In this document: in pieces, positions 46,195 to 55,888 of the stretch
How positions within the stretch are numbered: the first letter of the stretch is position 1
Layout: every line of letters starts with the position of its first letter
DNA from: Neorhizobium petrolearium
Lineage (GTDB): Bacteria > Pseudomonadota > Alphaproteobacteria > Rhizobiales > Rhizobiaceae
Reading direction: 5' to 3'
Length of the DNA stretch: 64,000 nucleotides
Assembly (NCBI RefSeq): GCF_017873175.1
Contig: NZ_JAGGJW010000001.1
Location: forward strand, 558,001-622,000
Program-made: the position numbers and the translations under genes
The notes under the pieces: model-generated
The model's input: only the letters and a program-made list of their open reading frames with translations
Told to the model about the DNA's origin: nothing
The model's database searches: none

Positions 46195-48105
46195 TCAGCC
46201 TGCGAAGCCGACGCCGATCCGGGTCTGGCCGAGCGCCTGGAACACGGTCGAGACGATTCCGGCGCGATCGAGGCCTGCCTTCGCATACATAACATCCGGG
46301 CTTGCCTGCTGCATCCAGATGTCCGGCAGAGCCAAGGAGCGGATTTTCAGCCCGCTGTCGAGTAGACCCTCGGTGGCGAGAAACTGCAGCGTGTGGCTGC
46401 CGAAGCCGCCGACTGAACCTTCCTCGATCGTGATCAGCACTTCATGGTGGCGGGCGAGCTGGCGGATCAGGTCGCGATCCAGAGGCTTTGCAAAACGCGC
46501 ATCCGCGACCGTCGTGGAGAGTCCAGCGGCATCCAGGTCCTCGGCTGCCAGCAGACAGTCCTTGAGCCGGGTGCCGAAGGAGAGCAGCGCTACCTTCGCA
46601 CCCTGTTTCATGATCCGGCCCTTGCCGATCTCAAGAATCTGGCCACGCTCCGGCAGCTCGACGCCGACACCTTCGCCACGCGGATAGCGGAAAGAAATCG
46701 GGCCTTCGTCATAGGCGGCGGCGGTGCGTACCATGTGTTTGAGCTCTGCCTCGTCGGCCGCCGCCATCACCACCATGCCCGGCAGTGTCGCAAGGAACGT
46801 CGTGTCGAACGAGCCCGCATGGGTCGGCCCATCCGCGCCGACGAAACCGGCACGATCGATGGGAAAACGCACAGGCAGTCCCTGGATCGCCACGTCGTGG
46901 ACGACCTGGTCGTAACCCCGCTGCAGGAAGGTGGAATAGAGAGCGCAGAACGGCTTGAAACCTTCCGCCGCAAGGCCGGCCGCGAAAGTGACGGCATGCT
47001 GTTCAGCAATGCCGACGTCGAAGGTGCGGGTGGGAAAGGCCTCCGCCAGCTTGTCGATGCCGGTGCCGTTGGGCATGGCGGCGGTAATCCCGACGATCTT
47101 ATCGTCGAAGCCCGCCTCCTGCACCAGGGCCTCGGCGAAAACACTGGTGTAGCTTGGTGCGTTCGGCTTCGATTTCGCCTGGGCGCCGGTGATGACGTCG
47201 AACTTGTTGACGCCGTGATACTTGTCGGCGGCCGCTTCCGCCGGCGCATAACCCTTGCCCTTTTGCGTGACGACATGGATCAGCACCGGGCCGCGGGCAT
47301 TGTCGCGCACGTTGCGCAGCACCGGCAGAAGATGGTCGAAGGAATGTCCGTCGATCGGGCCGATATGGTAGAAACCCATTTCCTCGAACATGGTGCCGCC
47401 GGTCACGTAGCCGCGGGCATGCTCGACGGCCCGGGTGATCGCCTTGTCTATGCCATGGCCGAGATAGGCGGTCAGCTTCTTGCCGAGCTCGCGGAAACCC
47501 ATATAGGTCCGGCCGGAGGCAAGCCGCGCCAGATAGGCGCTCATCGCACCCGTCGGGGGGGCGATCGACATGTCGTTGTCGTTGAGGATGACGATCAGCC
47601 GGGCATCGAGCGCGCCGGCATTGTTGAGCGCCTCATAGGCCATGCCGGCGGACATAGCGCCGTCGCCGATGACGGCGATCACATTGCGCTTCGAGCCGGA
47701 AAGATCGGCGGCCACCGCCATGCCGAGGCCAGCCGAGATCGAGGTGGAGGAATGCGCTGCGCCGAACGGGTCGTATTCGCTTTCAGCCCTCCGCGTGAAG
47801 CCGGAAAGCCCGTTTTCCTGCCGCAAGGTGCGGATGCGGTCGCGCCGGCCGGTCAGGATCTTGTGCGGGTAGCACTGATGCCCGACGTCGAAGATCAGCC
47901 GATCGTCCGGCGTATTGAACACCTTGTGGATGGCGATCGTCAGTTCCACCACGCCGAGACCCGCGCCCAGATGCCCGCCGGTGCGCGATACGGCATCGAT
48001 CATCTCGTCGCGCACTTCGCGTGCAAGCTGCGTCAGGTCGCGGTCATCGATTGCACGAAGGTCGGAAGGAAGATTGACCTTGTCGAGCAACGGCGTGGAG
48101 GGCAT
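46195..48105 (-). CDS. dxs: 1-deoxy-D-xylulose-5-phosphate synthase
   Basis: Dxs makes the first committed compound of the MEP isoprenoid pathway from pyruvate and glyceraldehyde-3-phosphate with thiamine diphosphate. The 636-residue form starts [20 protein letters not shown] and shows [18 protein letters not shown], the cofactor motif [17 protein letters not shown] near residue 145, and the transketolase C-terminal domains, including [19 protein letters not shown] three codons upstream is an alternative start. In related genomes it is usually beside xseB and tlyA; here other genes separate them. Confidence 0.96.
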   Translation of the reverse strand: MPSTPLLDKVNLPSDLRAIDDRDLTQLAREVRDEMIDAVSRTGGHLGAGLGVVELTIAIHKVFNTPDDRLIFDVGHQCYPHKILTGRRDRIRTLRQENGLSGFTRRAESEYDPFGAAHSSTSISAGLGMAVAADLSGSKRNVIAVIGDGAMSAGMAYEALNNAGALDARLIVILNDNDMSIAPPTGAMSAYLARLASGRTYMGFRELGKKLTAYLGHGIDKAITRAVEHARGYVTGGTMFEEMGFYHIGPIDGHSFDHLLPVLRNVRDNARGPVLIHVVTQKGKGYAPAEAAADKYHGVNKFDVITGAQAKSKPNAPSYTSVFAEALVQEAGFDDKIVGITAAMPNGTGIDKLAEAFPTRTFDVGIAEQHAVTFAAGLAAEGFKPFCALYSTFLQRGYDQVVHDVAIQGLPVRFPIDRAGFVGADGPTHAGSFDTTFLATLPGMVVMAAADEAELKHMVRTAAAYDEGPISFRYPRGEGVGVELPERGQILEIGKGRIMKQGAKVALLSFGTRLKDCLLAAEDLDAAGLSTTVADARFAKPLDRDLIRQLARHHEVLITIEEGSVGGFGSHTLQFLATEGLLDSGLKIRSLALPDIWMQQASPDVMYAKAGLDRAGIVSTVFQALGQTRIGVGFAG

Positions 48106-48216
48106 TGATGTCACGGATTGTGGCCTTTTCTGCTCTTTTCCGGAAGTCTGTCCTTCCACAAGATGAGAAGAAAACAGGCTTTTTCAAGTTGTCCTATCAC
48201 AGGTTTCTAATCGATT

Positions 48217-49140
48217 TTAGGCTGCGGGCAAGGGGACAAACTCTTCCTCGTCGCCCGGTACGATGTCAAAGCGGCCCGTGCGCCATTCCTCCTTCGCCTT
48301 TTCGATCCTCTCTTTCGAGGAGGAGACGAAGTTCCACCAGATATAGCGCTTGGAATTGAGCGCTGCTCCGCCGAACAGCATCAGGTGACAGCCCTGAAGT
48401 CCCGCTTCCAGCGTGATCGCGTCACCCGGCCGGAAGACGAGAAGCTGGTCGGCCGCGAAACGGTCGCCTGCGACGACGAGCTCGCCCGAGAGGATATAGA
48501 CCGCCCGTTCCTCATGCGCGGCCGCGAAGGGAAAGCGTATGCCGGCATCAAGCCGCAGATCGACATAGAGCGTATCGGTAAAGGTCGAGACCGGGGAGGC
48601 GAGGCCTTCGAAGGCGCCGATCACCACGCGGCCTCTTATGCCGTCCACATCGATCAGTGGCATCATCTCTTTGCCGGTGTGGTCAAACGTCGGGTCGATC
48701 TCTTCCCTGTTATCTGGCAGCGCCAGCCAGGTCTGCAGGCCGGAGACCGACTGCGGATGGCCGCGCAGGTTTTCCGGGGTGCGCTCCGAGTGCACGATGC
48801 CGCGGCCGGCGGTCATCAGGTTGATGTCGCCCGGGCGGATGACGAGTTCCGTGCCGAGACTGTCGCGATGCTTGATTTCGCCGTCGAAGAGATACGTGAC
48901 GGTGGAAAGCCCGATATGCGGATGCGGCTTGACATCCAGCGCCTCGTCAGCGCGAAGCAGTGCTGGTCCCATCCGGTCGAAGAAGATGAACGGCCCGACC
49001 AGCCTCCGCTGACGGCTCGGCAGTGCGCGCCGTACGGCAAATCCGCCGATATCGCTGGTACGCGGGATGATCAGGTTCTCGATCGCATCGCAGGCGAAAG
49101 CATCACCTGCGACCGGGTCTTTTCCGGGAAAGAAGGACAT
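48217..49140 (-). CDS. Pirin family protein
   Basis: A 307-residue double-cupin pirin. The iron ligands of the N-terminal cupin are the His residues in KPHPHIGLSTVTYLFDG and HRDSLG, and a Glu/His in AGRGIVHSERTPE. Bacterial pirins include quercetinases and regulators of metabolism; nothing here says which. GGAGAAAGCCT precedes the ATG. It is separated from dxs by 112 bases on the same strand. Confidence 0.92.
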   Translation of the reverse strand: MSFFPGKDPVAGDAFACDAIENLIIPRTSDIGGFAVRRALPSRQRRLVGPFIFFDRMGPALLRADEALDVKPHPHIGLSTVTYLFDGEIKHRDSLGTELVIRPGDINLMTAGRGIVHSERTPENLRGHPQSVSGLQTWLALPDNREEIDPTFDHTGKEMMPLIDVDGIRGRVVIGAFEGLASPVSTFTDTLYVDLRLDAGIRFPFAAAHEERAVYILSGELVVAGDRFAADQLLVFRPGDAITLEAGLQGCHLMLFGGAALNSKRYIWWNFVSSSKERIEKAKEEWRTGRFDIVPGDEEEFVPLPAA

Positions 49141-49220
49141 AGGCTTTCTCCGTTTCGGATGAGGACGAAGGGTAGTCTGGCCGACCCATCTTTAACAGGC
49201 TTGAAAGGGATATACAGTGT

Positions 49221-49583
49221 TCACTGCCGGCATCCGCTCAGCACCACCTCATCCCCCGCCTTTGCCCCCAGTTCCATGCATCCGCCGTTGTGGCAGAGCC
49301 GCCATGCGCTCGGTGTCATGCCGGAGGCCGCAAGAGAAAGCCGCTCTTGTGGTGGCAGGGTTGGGTGCCAGATCCACCAGCCGCCGCGCCGGACCGCATC
49401 CGGGCCGGGCTCCATGCCGGCGCCAGAACCCTTGATGGCAGCCTCGCGGATTTCGAGCCCCTTGTCCGTCACGGCCCAGATCTCGCGCCATTCGGTTTTC
49501 TGCACCGAATGCGTCCAGGAGAGCGAAAAGAGCGACACGGCCAGCGCCATTACTTTGCCGCCCGCCAGGATGCAGAGGCTCAT
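49221..49583 (-). CDS. DUF1850 protein, TRAP transporter accessory
   Basis: A 120-residue protein starting MSLCILAGGKVMALAVSLFS, a hydrophobic leader, followed by FSLSWTHSVQKTEWREIWAV, the hallmark of DUF1850, and a GAGMEPGPDAVRRGGWWIW segment. Proteins of this kind are typically encoded with TAXI-type TRAP permeases. It overlaps the permease stop by four bases (ATGA), so it is made together with it. The exact role in transport is unknown. An upstream extension to 49658 overlaps the permease and is unlikely. Confidence 0.85.
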   Translation of the reverse strand: MSLCILAGGKVMALAVSLFSLSWTHSVQKTEWREIWAVTDKGLEIREAAIKGSGAGMEPGPDAVRRGGWWIWHPTLPPQERLSLAASGMTPSAWRLCHNGGCMELGAKAGDEVVLSGCRQ

Positions 49584-51691
49584 GACAACGCAGGAGCCGC
49601 GGGGGCGTTGCGGTTCCGCCACCAGTGCTGTGCGACGAGGACGATGCCGATCGCCCATCCGAGTTCGTCGGTCCAGGGAAGCGCCATCACGAGGCTAGCG
49701 CCGGCGACAAAGGCAAGTAGCCTCTCCCAGATCGCCATGCGGGCGAAAAGGAAGCCGACGACGGCCGTTCCCCAAAGTGCGATGCCGAAGCAGGCTTTCA
49801 GGAAGAGGTAAGCCACCTCGACCGGATATCCCCAGGCGACAGCGATCGCGCCGGGATCCTGGAGCATCAGCGCCGGCGTGTAGACGGCCATGAAGGGTAC
49901 GACGAAGCCGGACGTTGCCAGTTTCGAGGCCTCGATGGATATCTTGAGGCCGGATGTCTTGGCCATCGGCGCGGCCGCGAAACAGGCGAGCGCCACAGGC
50001 GGGGTGAGGTCCGCCATGATGCCGAAATAGAAGACGAACATGTGGCTGACGATCAGCGGCACGCCGAGTTCGAGCAGGGCGGGGCCTGCAAGCGACGACG
50101 TGATGATGTAGTTCGGAATGGTCGGGATACCCATGCCGAGGATGAGGCAGGTGATCATCGTCAGCACCAGCGACAGAAAGAGATGCTGTTCGCCGATGCG
50201 GATGATGGCGCCGATGAAGGTCGATGCGATGCCGGTCAATGTCAGCGTGCCGATGACGATTCCGACGATGGCGCAGGCAATCCCAACTGGAAGTGCATTC
50301 TTGGCGCCTTCGGCCATGGCGTCGCGGCATAGGGCAAGCGTCTCCCGACCGCCCTTTACGAAAACGCAGCCCGCGATGAGCGCCAGGATGACGATTGCCA
50401 GGAAATTCACCCCGTAGCGCAGGAATGACGCCGCTGCGAGACCGAGCAGGACCCAGAAGACGAGGCGGAAGGCGAACGGCCCGATGCTTGCCGCCAGCGG
50501 CATGCCGAGGACGAGAACCGCAACCAGTGCCAACCCCATGGTGCCGGCGAAGATCGGCGTATAGCCGGCGAAGAGAAGATAGACGAGCGCGGCGAGCGGC
50601 AGGATGAGCGGCCAGTGTTCCTTCACGGCCGCCCAAGGGTTCGGCAACTCGGCCCTGTTCATGCCTTTGAGGCCGGCTTTGCCGGCTTCGAGGAAAACCA
50701 TCCAGAAACAGGCGCCGAAATAAAGGATCGCCGGGATAACCGCCGCCTTGACGATCTCCGCATAGGAGACGTTCAGCGTTTCGGCCATGATGAAGGCGAC
50801 CGCGCCCATGACGGGCGGCATGATCTGTCCGCCCATGGAAGAGGTCGCCTCCACGCCGCCGGCAAAGGCCGAGCGGAAACCGAAGCGCTTCATCAGTGGG
50901 ATGGTGAACTGGCCTGACGCAACGACGTTGGCGACACCGGAGCCGGAGATCGTGCCCATCAGCGCAGACGACATGACGCAGACCTGGGCAGGTCCGCCGC
51001 GCCACGTACCCACGAGGCCGAGCGCGAAATCGTTGAACAGGTTGAGCATGCCCGCCTTTTCCAGGAAGGCGGCAAATACGACGAAGATGAAGATATAGGC
51101 GGCCGAAACGTAGATCGGCGTGCCGTATATGCCTTCGGTACCGTAGGCGAAATTCTCGATGATCTGCTCGAAATCGTAGCCGCGATGCACGAAGGGGCCG
51201 GGCATGTACTGGCCGAAGAAACAATAGGCCAGGAAAATGGCGGCGATGATCGTCAGCGGCAGGCCCATAAGGCGTCGCGCGCCTTCAAAGACGAGCACGA
51301 TCAGCACGGTGCCGACGATCAGGTCCGGGGTGGTGAGAAATCCGCTTCTCTGGATCAGATCCTCATAGAACACCCAGTTGTAGACACCAGTAAGGAAGCC
51401 GAGAATACCGAGCGTCCAGAACCAGATTTTCCCGGCTGCGGTCTTGGCGACGAGATTGCCGAACAGCGCGAAACCCAGGAGAAGCAGGAAACCCACATGC
51501 ATGGCGCGCACGATCTGACTTGCAAGTGTACCATAAGCCGCGGTCCAGAGCTGGAAGAGGGTGAAGGCAAATGCGATCCAGAAGGCAAGGCGTCCAGTGA
51601 TCCCTTCGCCGAAACCGGCGGGCAAGCCCTCGATTGCTTCTTCAGCCGAATGCGGCCCGTTCTGGTGCTGCGGTATTGTGGATTCGGACAT
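49580..51691 (-). CDS. TRAP transporter permease, fused small and large subunits
   Basis: A 703-residue inner-membrane protein with the DctQ-like 4-helix part fused to the DctM-like 12-helix part, the type paired with TAXI binding proteins. Conserved pieces include LMGTISGSGVANVVASGQFTIP and GMGIPTIPNYIITSSLAGP. It uses an ion gradient to import an organic acid; C4-dicarboxylates, 2-oxoglutarate or glutamate-like compounds are common. GGAGTAACG before the ATG supports the 51691 start; the in-frame upstream part is a repeat element. The binding protein gene lies upstream and DUF1850 overlaps downstream. Confidence 0.93.
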   Translation of the reverse strand: MSESTIPQHQNGPHSAEEAIEGLPAGFGEGITGRLAFWIAFAFTLFQLWTAAYGTLASQIVRAMHVGFLLLLGFALFGNLVAKTAAGKIWFWTLGILGFLTGVYNWVFYEDLIQRSGFLTTPDLIVGTVLIVLVFEGARRLMGLPLTIIAAIFLAYCFFGQYMPGPFVHRGYDFEQIIENFAYGTEGIYGTPIYVSAAYIFIFVVFAAFLEKAGMLNLFNDFALGLVGTWRGGPAQVCVMSSALMGTISGSGVANVVASGQFTIPLMKRFGFRSAFAGGVEATSSMGGQIMPPVMGAVAFIMAETLNVSYAEIVKAAVIPAILYFGACFWMVFLEAGKAGLKGMNRAELPNPWAAVKEHWPLILPLAALVYLLFAGYTPIFAGTMGLALVAVLVLGMPLAASIGPFAFRLVFWVLLGLAAASFLRYGVNFLAIVILALIAGCVFVKGGRETLALCRDAMAEGAKNALPVGIACAIVGIVIGTLTLTGIASTFIGAIIRIGEQHLFLSLVLTMITCLILGMGIPTIPNYIITSSLAGPALLELGVPLIVSHMFVFYFGIMADLTPPVALACFAAAPMAKTSGLKISIEASKLATSGFVVPFMAVYTPALMLQDPGAIAVAWGYPVEVAYLFLKACFGIALWGTAVVGFLFARMAIWERLLAFVAGASLVMALPWTDELGWAIGIVLVAQHWWRNRNAPAAPALS

Positions 51692-51712
51692 CGTTACTCC
51701 GGAGTTTCCGTT

Positions 51713-51840
51713 GCCCCTCACCCTCTCCCCGCTCGCGGGGGACGAGACGTGCCCAGGGCCATCGAGAGAGGTGGATACGCTGCGGCATAAGTCCTTCTCC
51801 CCGCAGGCGGGGAGAAGGTGGTGACAACCGGATGAGGGGC
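51713..51840. repeat. Rhizobial-type palindromic intergenic repeat
   Basis: The element is bounded by GCCCCTCA at the left and TGAGGGGC at the right, a perfect 8-bp inverted repeat. It contains two inner hairpins, CTCCCCGCTCGCGGGGGA near 51725 and the perfect CCTTCTCCCCGC/GCGGGGAGAAGG pair at 51793-51818. These forms match the RIME-like repeats abundant between rhizobial genes. Here it sits between the TAXI and permease genes of one transport system and could act as a transcript-stabilising structure. Confidence 0.8.
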
Positions 51841-51860
51841 GATGGCCCCTCAAGCCGGGA

Positions 51861-52829
51861 TCACTTCATGAGGCCGATTTCCTTGTAATAGCGCTCGGCG
51901 CCGGGATGCAGCGGCACGGGCATCCCGTCGAGGGCCTTCTTCGGGTCGATCGCCTTGGCGGCGGCATGCGCGGCGGTCAGCTTCGGCAGGTTTTCAAAGA
52001 GCAGCTTCGTCATCTGGTAGACGGTTTCGTCCGATACGCCTGAATGGGTGATGAGGAAGTTGCCGACGGCCGCGGTTTCCACCTCGGCGGTCTGGCCCTC
52101 ATAGGTGCCGGCGGGAATGACGGCCGGAATATAGGGAGCGCCGATCTTCTCGACTTCCGCCTTCGGGATGGCCACGACATTGATTTTCAGTGATGTGGCG
52201 AGGTCGCGGATCGAGGCCACGCCGAGGCCGGCGGATTGAAGCGTCGCATCCAACTGGCGGTTCTTGATGAGTTCCACGGATTCGGCGAACGGCAGATATT
52301 CGGTCTTGCCGAGGTCCTTGTAGGACATGCCGGCGGCCTCGAAAATGGCGCGTGCATTGAGCTCGGTGCCGGATTTCGGAGCGCCCACGGACAGGCTCTT
52401 GCCTTTGAGGTCGGCCAGCGTCTTCACGCCGGAATCGGCGCTCGCCACGACCTGGATATAGTTGGGATAGATGGCGGCGATGCCGCGCAGCTTGTCCAGC
52501 TTGCCGGGGAAACCGGCCTCGGTATTCCCCTCCCATGCTGCCTGGACGGAGTCGCCGAGCGAGAAGGCGATTTCGCCACGGCCTGCCTGCAGCAGGTTGA
52601 GATTCTCGACGGACGCCTTGGTGGCCTGCACCTGCGTGCGGGCGTCCTTGATACCCTGGCCATAGATCTCCGAAAGCGCCACGCCGAGCGGATAGTAAAC
52701 ACCGGACGTTCCGCCGGTCAGCACGTTGATGAATTCTGCAGCGTTCGCGCCGACCGCCGAAAAGGCCGTCGAGACGGCCAGTGCCGCAGCGAACATGAGA
52801 TTGATTTTGCTGGATTTCACGCCAAACAT
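51861..52829 (-). CDS. TAXI family TRAP transporter solute-binding protein
   Basis: A 322-residue periplasmic binding protein. A signal peptide (about residues 1-31, ending in GANAAEF) is followed by the TAXI family start INVLTGGTSGVYYPLGVALS and GRGEIAFSLGDSVQAAWEG. GGAGG lies 11 bases before the ATG at 52829 and eight before a GTG one codon earlier, which may be the real start. It delivers a solute, probably an organic anion, to the fused permease downstream; the solute cannot be read from sequence. Confidence 0.93.
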   Translation of the reverse strand: MFGVKSSKINLMFAAALAVSTAFSAVGANAAEFINVLTGGTSGVYYPLGVALSEIYGQGIKDARTQVQATKASVENLNLLQAGRGEIAFSLGDSVQAAWEGNTEAGFPGKLDKLRGIAAIYPNYIQVVASADSGVKTLADLKGKSLSVGAPKSGTELNARAIFEAAGMSYKDLGKTEYLPFAESVELIKNRQLDATLQSAGLGVASIRDLATSLKINVVAIPKAEVEKIGAPYIPAVIPAGTYEGQTAEVETAAVGNFLITHSGVSDETVYQMTKLLFENLPKLTAAHAAAKAIDPKKALDGMPVPLHPGAERYYKEIGLMK

Positions 52830-52954
52830 CACGATTTGTTCCTCCCAAGGCAACCATTCGAATGGCAGCTATCATGGGGAGGTGGTCACGGTGCGTCAAT
52901 CGCTTTGTGACCTGATCATGGCGAGGGTCGTACGACTTTCGTGGTAAACGCAGA

Positions 52955-53209
52955 CTACTCGCCGTCGAGCGGTTCGACGCCCTGCGGCTTGCCGGCGCGG
53001 TCGAGGCGGATTTTCTCGATGCGGTTCTCGGCGGCGGTCAAAAGGGCCTCGCAATGCTTCTTCAGCGCTTCACCGCGCTCGTAGATGGCGATGGATTCGT
53101 CGAGCGCCACGTCACCGCGTTCCAGCCGTGCGACGATGCTTTCCAGTTCGGCGACGGCCTTCTCGAAGGAATAACCGCTCACATCGATGGGTTCGTTGTT
53201 CTCGGTCAT
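52955..53209 (-). CDS. xseB: Exodeoxyribonuclease VII small subunit
   Basis: An 84-residue XseB protein, which with XseA forms the ExoVII single-strand nuclease. The family segment [20 protein letters not shown] is present, followed by [20 protein letters not shown]. It starts two bases after the HDAC-family stop, so both are on one transcript. xseA is not in the window. Confidence 0.95.
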   Translation of the reverse strand: MTENNEPIDVSGYSFEKAVAELESIVARLERGDVALDESIAIYERGEALKKHCEALLTAAENRIEKIRLDRAGKPQGVEPLDGE

Positions 53210-53211
53210 TC

Positions 53212-54144
53212 CTATCCTCTCATCAGTCTCATGATGTGCATGCCGGCCGATTCGGCCAAACCTTCAAGATCATATCCGCCCTCGAGCAGGCTGACGACCC
53301 GGTTGTTGGCATATTTGCCTGCAATCTCCATGACGCGTCCGGTTGCCCAGTCGAAATCATCGCCGACAAGGTTGATCTGCGCCAGCGGGTCACGGTGATG
53401 GGCATCGAAGCCGGCCGAGATAATGATGAAGTCCGGCCGGAAGTTTTCGAGCGCCGGAAGCACGCGGCTCTTGAAGGCGTCACGAAAATGCTCGCTCCCG
53501 TTGTTGGGTGAGAGGGGCGCATTGACCACGTTGTTCTTCTCGCCGGTTTCGTCCACGGCGCCAGTGCCGGGGTAAAGCGGCATCTGATGCGTGGAGCAGA
53601 ACAGCACGGAGGGATCGCTCCAGAAGATGTCCTGCGTACCGTTGCCGTGATGCACGTCCCAGTCCACGATTGCGACCCGCTCGACCCCGTGTGCTCGCTG
53701 TGCGTGGCGGGCGGCGATGGCGGCGTTGTTGAACAGGCAGAAGCCCATCGCCTTGTCTTTTTCGGCGTGATGGCCCGGCGGACGCGCGGCGACGAAGGCA
53801 TTGTCCACTTTCCCCGACATGACGTCGTCGACGGCGGCCATTGCCCCGCCGATGGCGGTCAGCGCCGCCTGCAGGCTTTTCGGACCGACATAGGTGTCCG
53901 CCTCAATCTGGCGAATGATGTCTTCTTCGGGGATTTCCCGCATGACGGCGTGAAGGTGTTCTTCCGGATGGGCGAGCAGAACCGCGTCCTCGTTGGCCTG
54001 CGGGGCCTCCCTGTGGTCAAGCCTGTCGAAATTCGGATGCTGAAGCGCGATCGCCAGGGATCGCAGCCGATCGGCACGTTCGGGATGGCCTTCCGGAGTG
54101 CGATGTTCGAGGAAGATTTTGTGTTCGTAAAGGCGCGTGGTCAT
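53212..54144 (-). CDS. Histone deacetylase/acetoin utilization (AcuC-like) family hydrolase
   Basis: A 310-residue arginase-fold zinc hydrolase of the HDAC family. Catalytic features are [20 protein letters not shown] near residue 120, the zinc ligands Asp and His in [12 protein letters not shown] near 158, and the Asp in [12 protein letters not shown] near 247. Bacterial members deacetylate acetylpolyamines or small amides. The Met at 54144 gives a normal start. It is the upstream partner of xseB. Confidence 0.93.
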   Translation of the reverse strand: MTTRLYEHKIFLEHRTPEGHPERADRLRSLAIALQHPNFDRLDHREAPQANEDAVLLAHPEEHLHAVMREIPEEDIIRQIEADTYVGPKSLQAALTAIGGAMAAVDDVMSGKVDNAFVAARPPGHHAEKDKAMGFCLFNNAAIAARHAQRAHGVERVAIVDWDVHHGNGTQDIFWSDPSVLFCSTHQMPLYPGTGAVDETGEKNNVVNAPLSPNNGSEHFRDAFKSRVLPALENFRPDFIIISAGFDAHHRDPLAQINLVGDDFDWATGRVMEIAGKYANNRVVSLLEGGYDLEGLAESAGMHIMRLMRG

Positions 54145-54267
54145 GGGGCGGCCTCTTGAGGTGCAATCCGGGGCGGACGATCTGGACATGGCGCATATGC
54201 CGCTTTTTTTCAAGCCGCCTGCGTTCGTTCCGGTGCTTGTTTAGATTGAAGGAATGGTCTTACATGG

Positions 54268-54284
54268 CTAAGTTCTCAACTTAG
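54268..54284 (+). promoter_or_regulatory. Inverted repeat next to thioesterase ribosome site
   Basis: CTAAGTT and AACTTAG form a perfect 7-bp inverted repeat with a three-base spacer. Its right arm runs into the AGAGG ribosome site of the following gene (start 54293). It could be a repressor operator or an RNA hairpin that limits translation. There is no second copy in view. Confidence 0.45.
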
Positions 54285-54292
54285 AGGGTATA

Positions 54293-54691
54293 GTGGTCAA
54301 GGATACGGTCAAATCGCAGGAATTCCGCGTGCCCTTCCGCGATGTGGACATGCACGGGGAAATGTTCCGGTCGGCCTATGTCGTGCGGGCAGAGGATGCC
54401 GTCACGGAGTTCTGGCGACGCCGCAAACTCCGAAAGGACGATCCGATCTTCACGGTAAGCAAGATCACCTGCACCTTCCACTCGCCGCTGAAGCTTGGCG
54501 ATCTTGTGCATACCCATGTCGGCGTCAGCAAGATCGGCGGAAAGTCCGCAGGTTTTCTTGTGCATATGGTGCGGGAAGATCAGGCCGTGGCGGAAGCGGA
54601 GGTCGTCTTGACGGCTCATGATCCGCAAAGCCGGGAGCCGGTCGCTCTTCCCGAAGAGTTGCGTGATTGGTTCTACCAGTTCCTGGACTGA
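54293..54691 (+). CDS. Acyl-CoA thioesterase family protein (hot-dog fold)
   Basis: A 132-residue hot-dog-fold thioesterase of the YbgC/FadM type. VPFRDVDMHGEMFRSAYVVR gives the catalytic Asp region (DVDMHG), and FHSPLKLGDLVHTHVGVSKIG is the next conserved element. It starts at GTG after AGAGG and a 17-base inverted repeat. It hydrolyses an acyl-CoA; the chain type is unknown. It converges on bioY with almost no gap. Confidence 0.88.
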   Translation: MVKDTVKSQEFRVPFRDVDMHGEMFRSAYVVRAEDAVTEFWRRRKLRKDDPIFTVSKITCTFHSPLKLGDLVHTHVGVSKIGGKSAGFLVHMVREDQAVAEAEVVLTAHDPQSREPVALPEELRDWFYQFLD

Positions 54692-55255
54692 TCAGGCCCG
54701 TCGGGGCAGCAACGGATAACCGACCATGACTGCCCGTCCGGCAAAAGCTGCGATCAGCGCTTTAAGGACGTCGCCCGGAATGAAGGCGAGATCGCCCATG
54801 AAGGCGGTCGAAAGCCCGGTGCCCGTGCCGTAGGCAAGATAGAGAATGCCCAAGGCATGATCGACCACCACGCCCCCAATCAGCGCGGCGAGGAAAAAGC
54901 CGGCGATCTGCACGATGCCGCTCTGTGAGCGGTCAACAAAGCGCTCGGAAAGATAACCGGTGACGACGGCCGCGAAGAACCAGCCGACGAGATAACCGGC
55001 GGTCGGTGAAGCGAATGTGGCGAGGCCGCCACGCCCGCCGGAAAGCACCGGCAGGCCGATTGCGACGAGAAGCAGGACGAGAAGGACCGCGAAGCCGCCC
55101 CTTTTGGCGCCCAGCACGACACCCGCCAGCATGACACCCAGCGACTGCGCGGTGATCGGCACCGGAATGAAGCCGAGCATGATTGGTGGAACTAGTCCCA
55201 GGGCGACGATGATGGCGGCGAACAGCGCAGCCAGAACGAGATCGCGAGTGCTCAT
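54692..55255 (-). CDS. bioY: Biotin transporter BioY
   Basis: BioY is the biotin-binding S component of the ECF-type biotin importer. The 187 residues form about six membrane helices with the family segments VPITAQSLGVMLAGVVLG and GGRGGLATFASPTAGYLVGW. The ATG at 55255 has GAGG eight bases upstream; a GTG three codons earlier is less likely. It follows bioN by 27 bases in the bioMNY operon. Confidence 0.95.
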   Translation of the reverse strand: MSTRDLVLAALFAAIIVALGLVPPIMLGFIPVPITAQSLGVMLAGVVLGAKRGGFAVLLVLLLVAIGLPVLSGGRGGLATFASPTAGYLVGWFFAAVVTGYLSERFVDRSQSGIVQIAGFFLAALIGGVVVDHALGILYLAYGTGTGLSTAFMGDLAFIPGDVLKALIAAFAGRAVMVGYPLLPRRA

Positions 55256-55282
55256 GGTTTTCACCTCAACTTCGTGACGATG

Positions 55283-55888
55283 TCACTTTCGTGCCCGGAT
55301 GCCGCGGGCGTCGATGGCGGCGGCGATCTCGTCGGCGTTTCTGAGCGTCAGGATGATCAAGGGCACCGCGAGCGTCAATGGCCCCGGCCTCAACCCACGG
55401 GCGTGGTGTGCGTCACGGATGGCCTGGTAGCGGTTCAGGATTTCCGGCACGAAACGGATCACAAGGCCGATCGAAAGGCCGATATCGGCCGCCCGAACAA
55501 GACCGATCCGCTCCAGTGGGCGGGCGGCCAGCGTGATCTCATCGATGAAATCTCCGATGTTCGTCGTCGCTGTGACGGCTGCGGCAAAAAGCGCCAGCGC
55601 AGTCAGTCGCAGGAGGACAACAAGCGCTTGCCCGGAGCTGTTGAGAAAGAGGGTAAAAGCCGCTACGACCATGATCGTCAGCATGATCATCTGCAAACGA
55701 AGCCAGGATTGCCGCCATCCGAGCCTGAGCGAGGCGTAGGCGCCTGCGCCGAGGATAGCGGCAACAGCAAGAAAAGCGGGCGCATCGATCAGGAATAGCA
55801 GGAAACTGATCGCCGCAAGCCCGAGGAGCTTTGGCCGCGGCGAAAGCCGGTGCAGCAACGTGTCGCCCTCGACATAGAGCGTCTTCAT
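55283..55888 (-). CDS. bioN: Energy-coupling factor transporter T component BioN
   Basis: BioN is the transmembrane T component that links the ATPase to BioY. The 201 residues contain about five helices and the coupling segment DAHHARGLRPG, with the AIDARGIRARK second coupling motif at the C-terminus; both Ala-Arg-Gly triplets are characteristic. It overlaps bioM by four bases. Confidence 0.93.
   Translation of the reverse strand: MKTLYVEGDTLLHRLSPRPKLLGLAAISFLLFLIDAPAFLAVAAILGAGAYASLRLGWRQSWLRLQMIMLTIMVVAAFTLFLNSSGQALVVLLRLTALALFAAAVTATTNIGDFIDEITLAARPLERIGLVRAADIGLSIGLVIRFVPEILNRYQAIRDAHHARGLRPGPLTLAVPLIILTLRNADEIAAAIDARGIRARK

Noticed and set aside
46444..48108. A 554-codon open frame on the plus strand
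   Set aside because: It is antisense to dxs, whose cofactor motif and length are complete.
51692..51853. A longer permease start through the repeat element
   Set aside because: The added residues encode the palindromic repeat, and GGAGTAACG precedes the shorter start.
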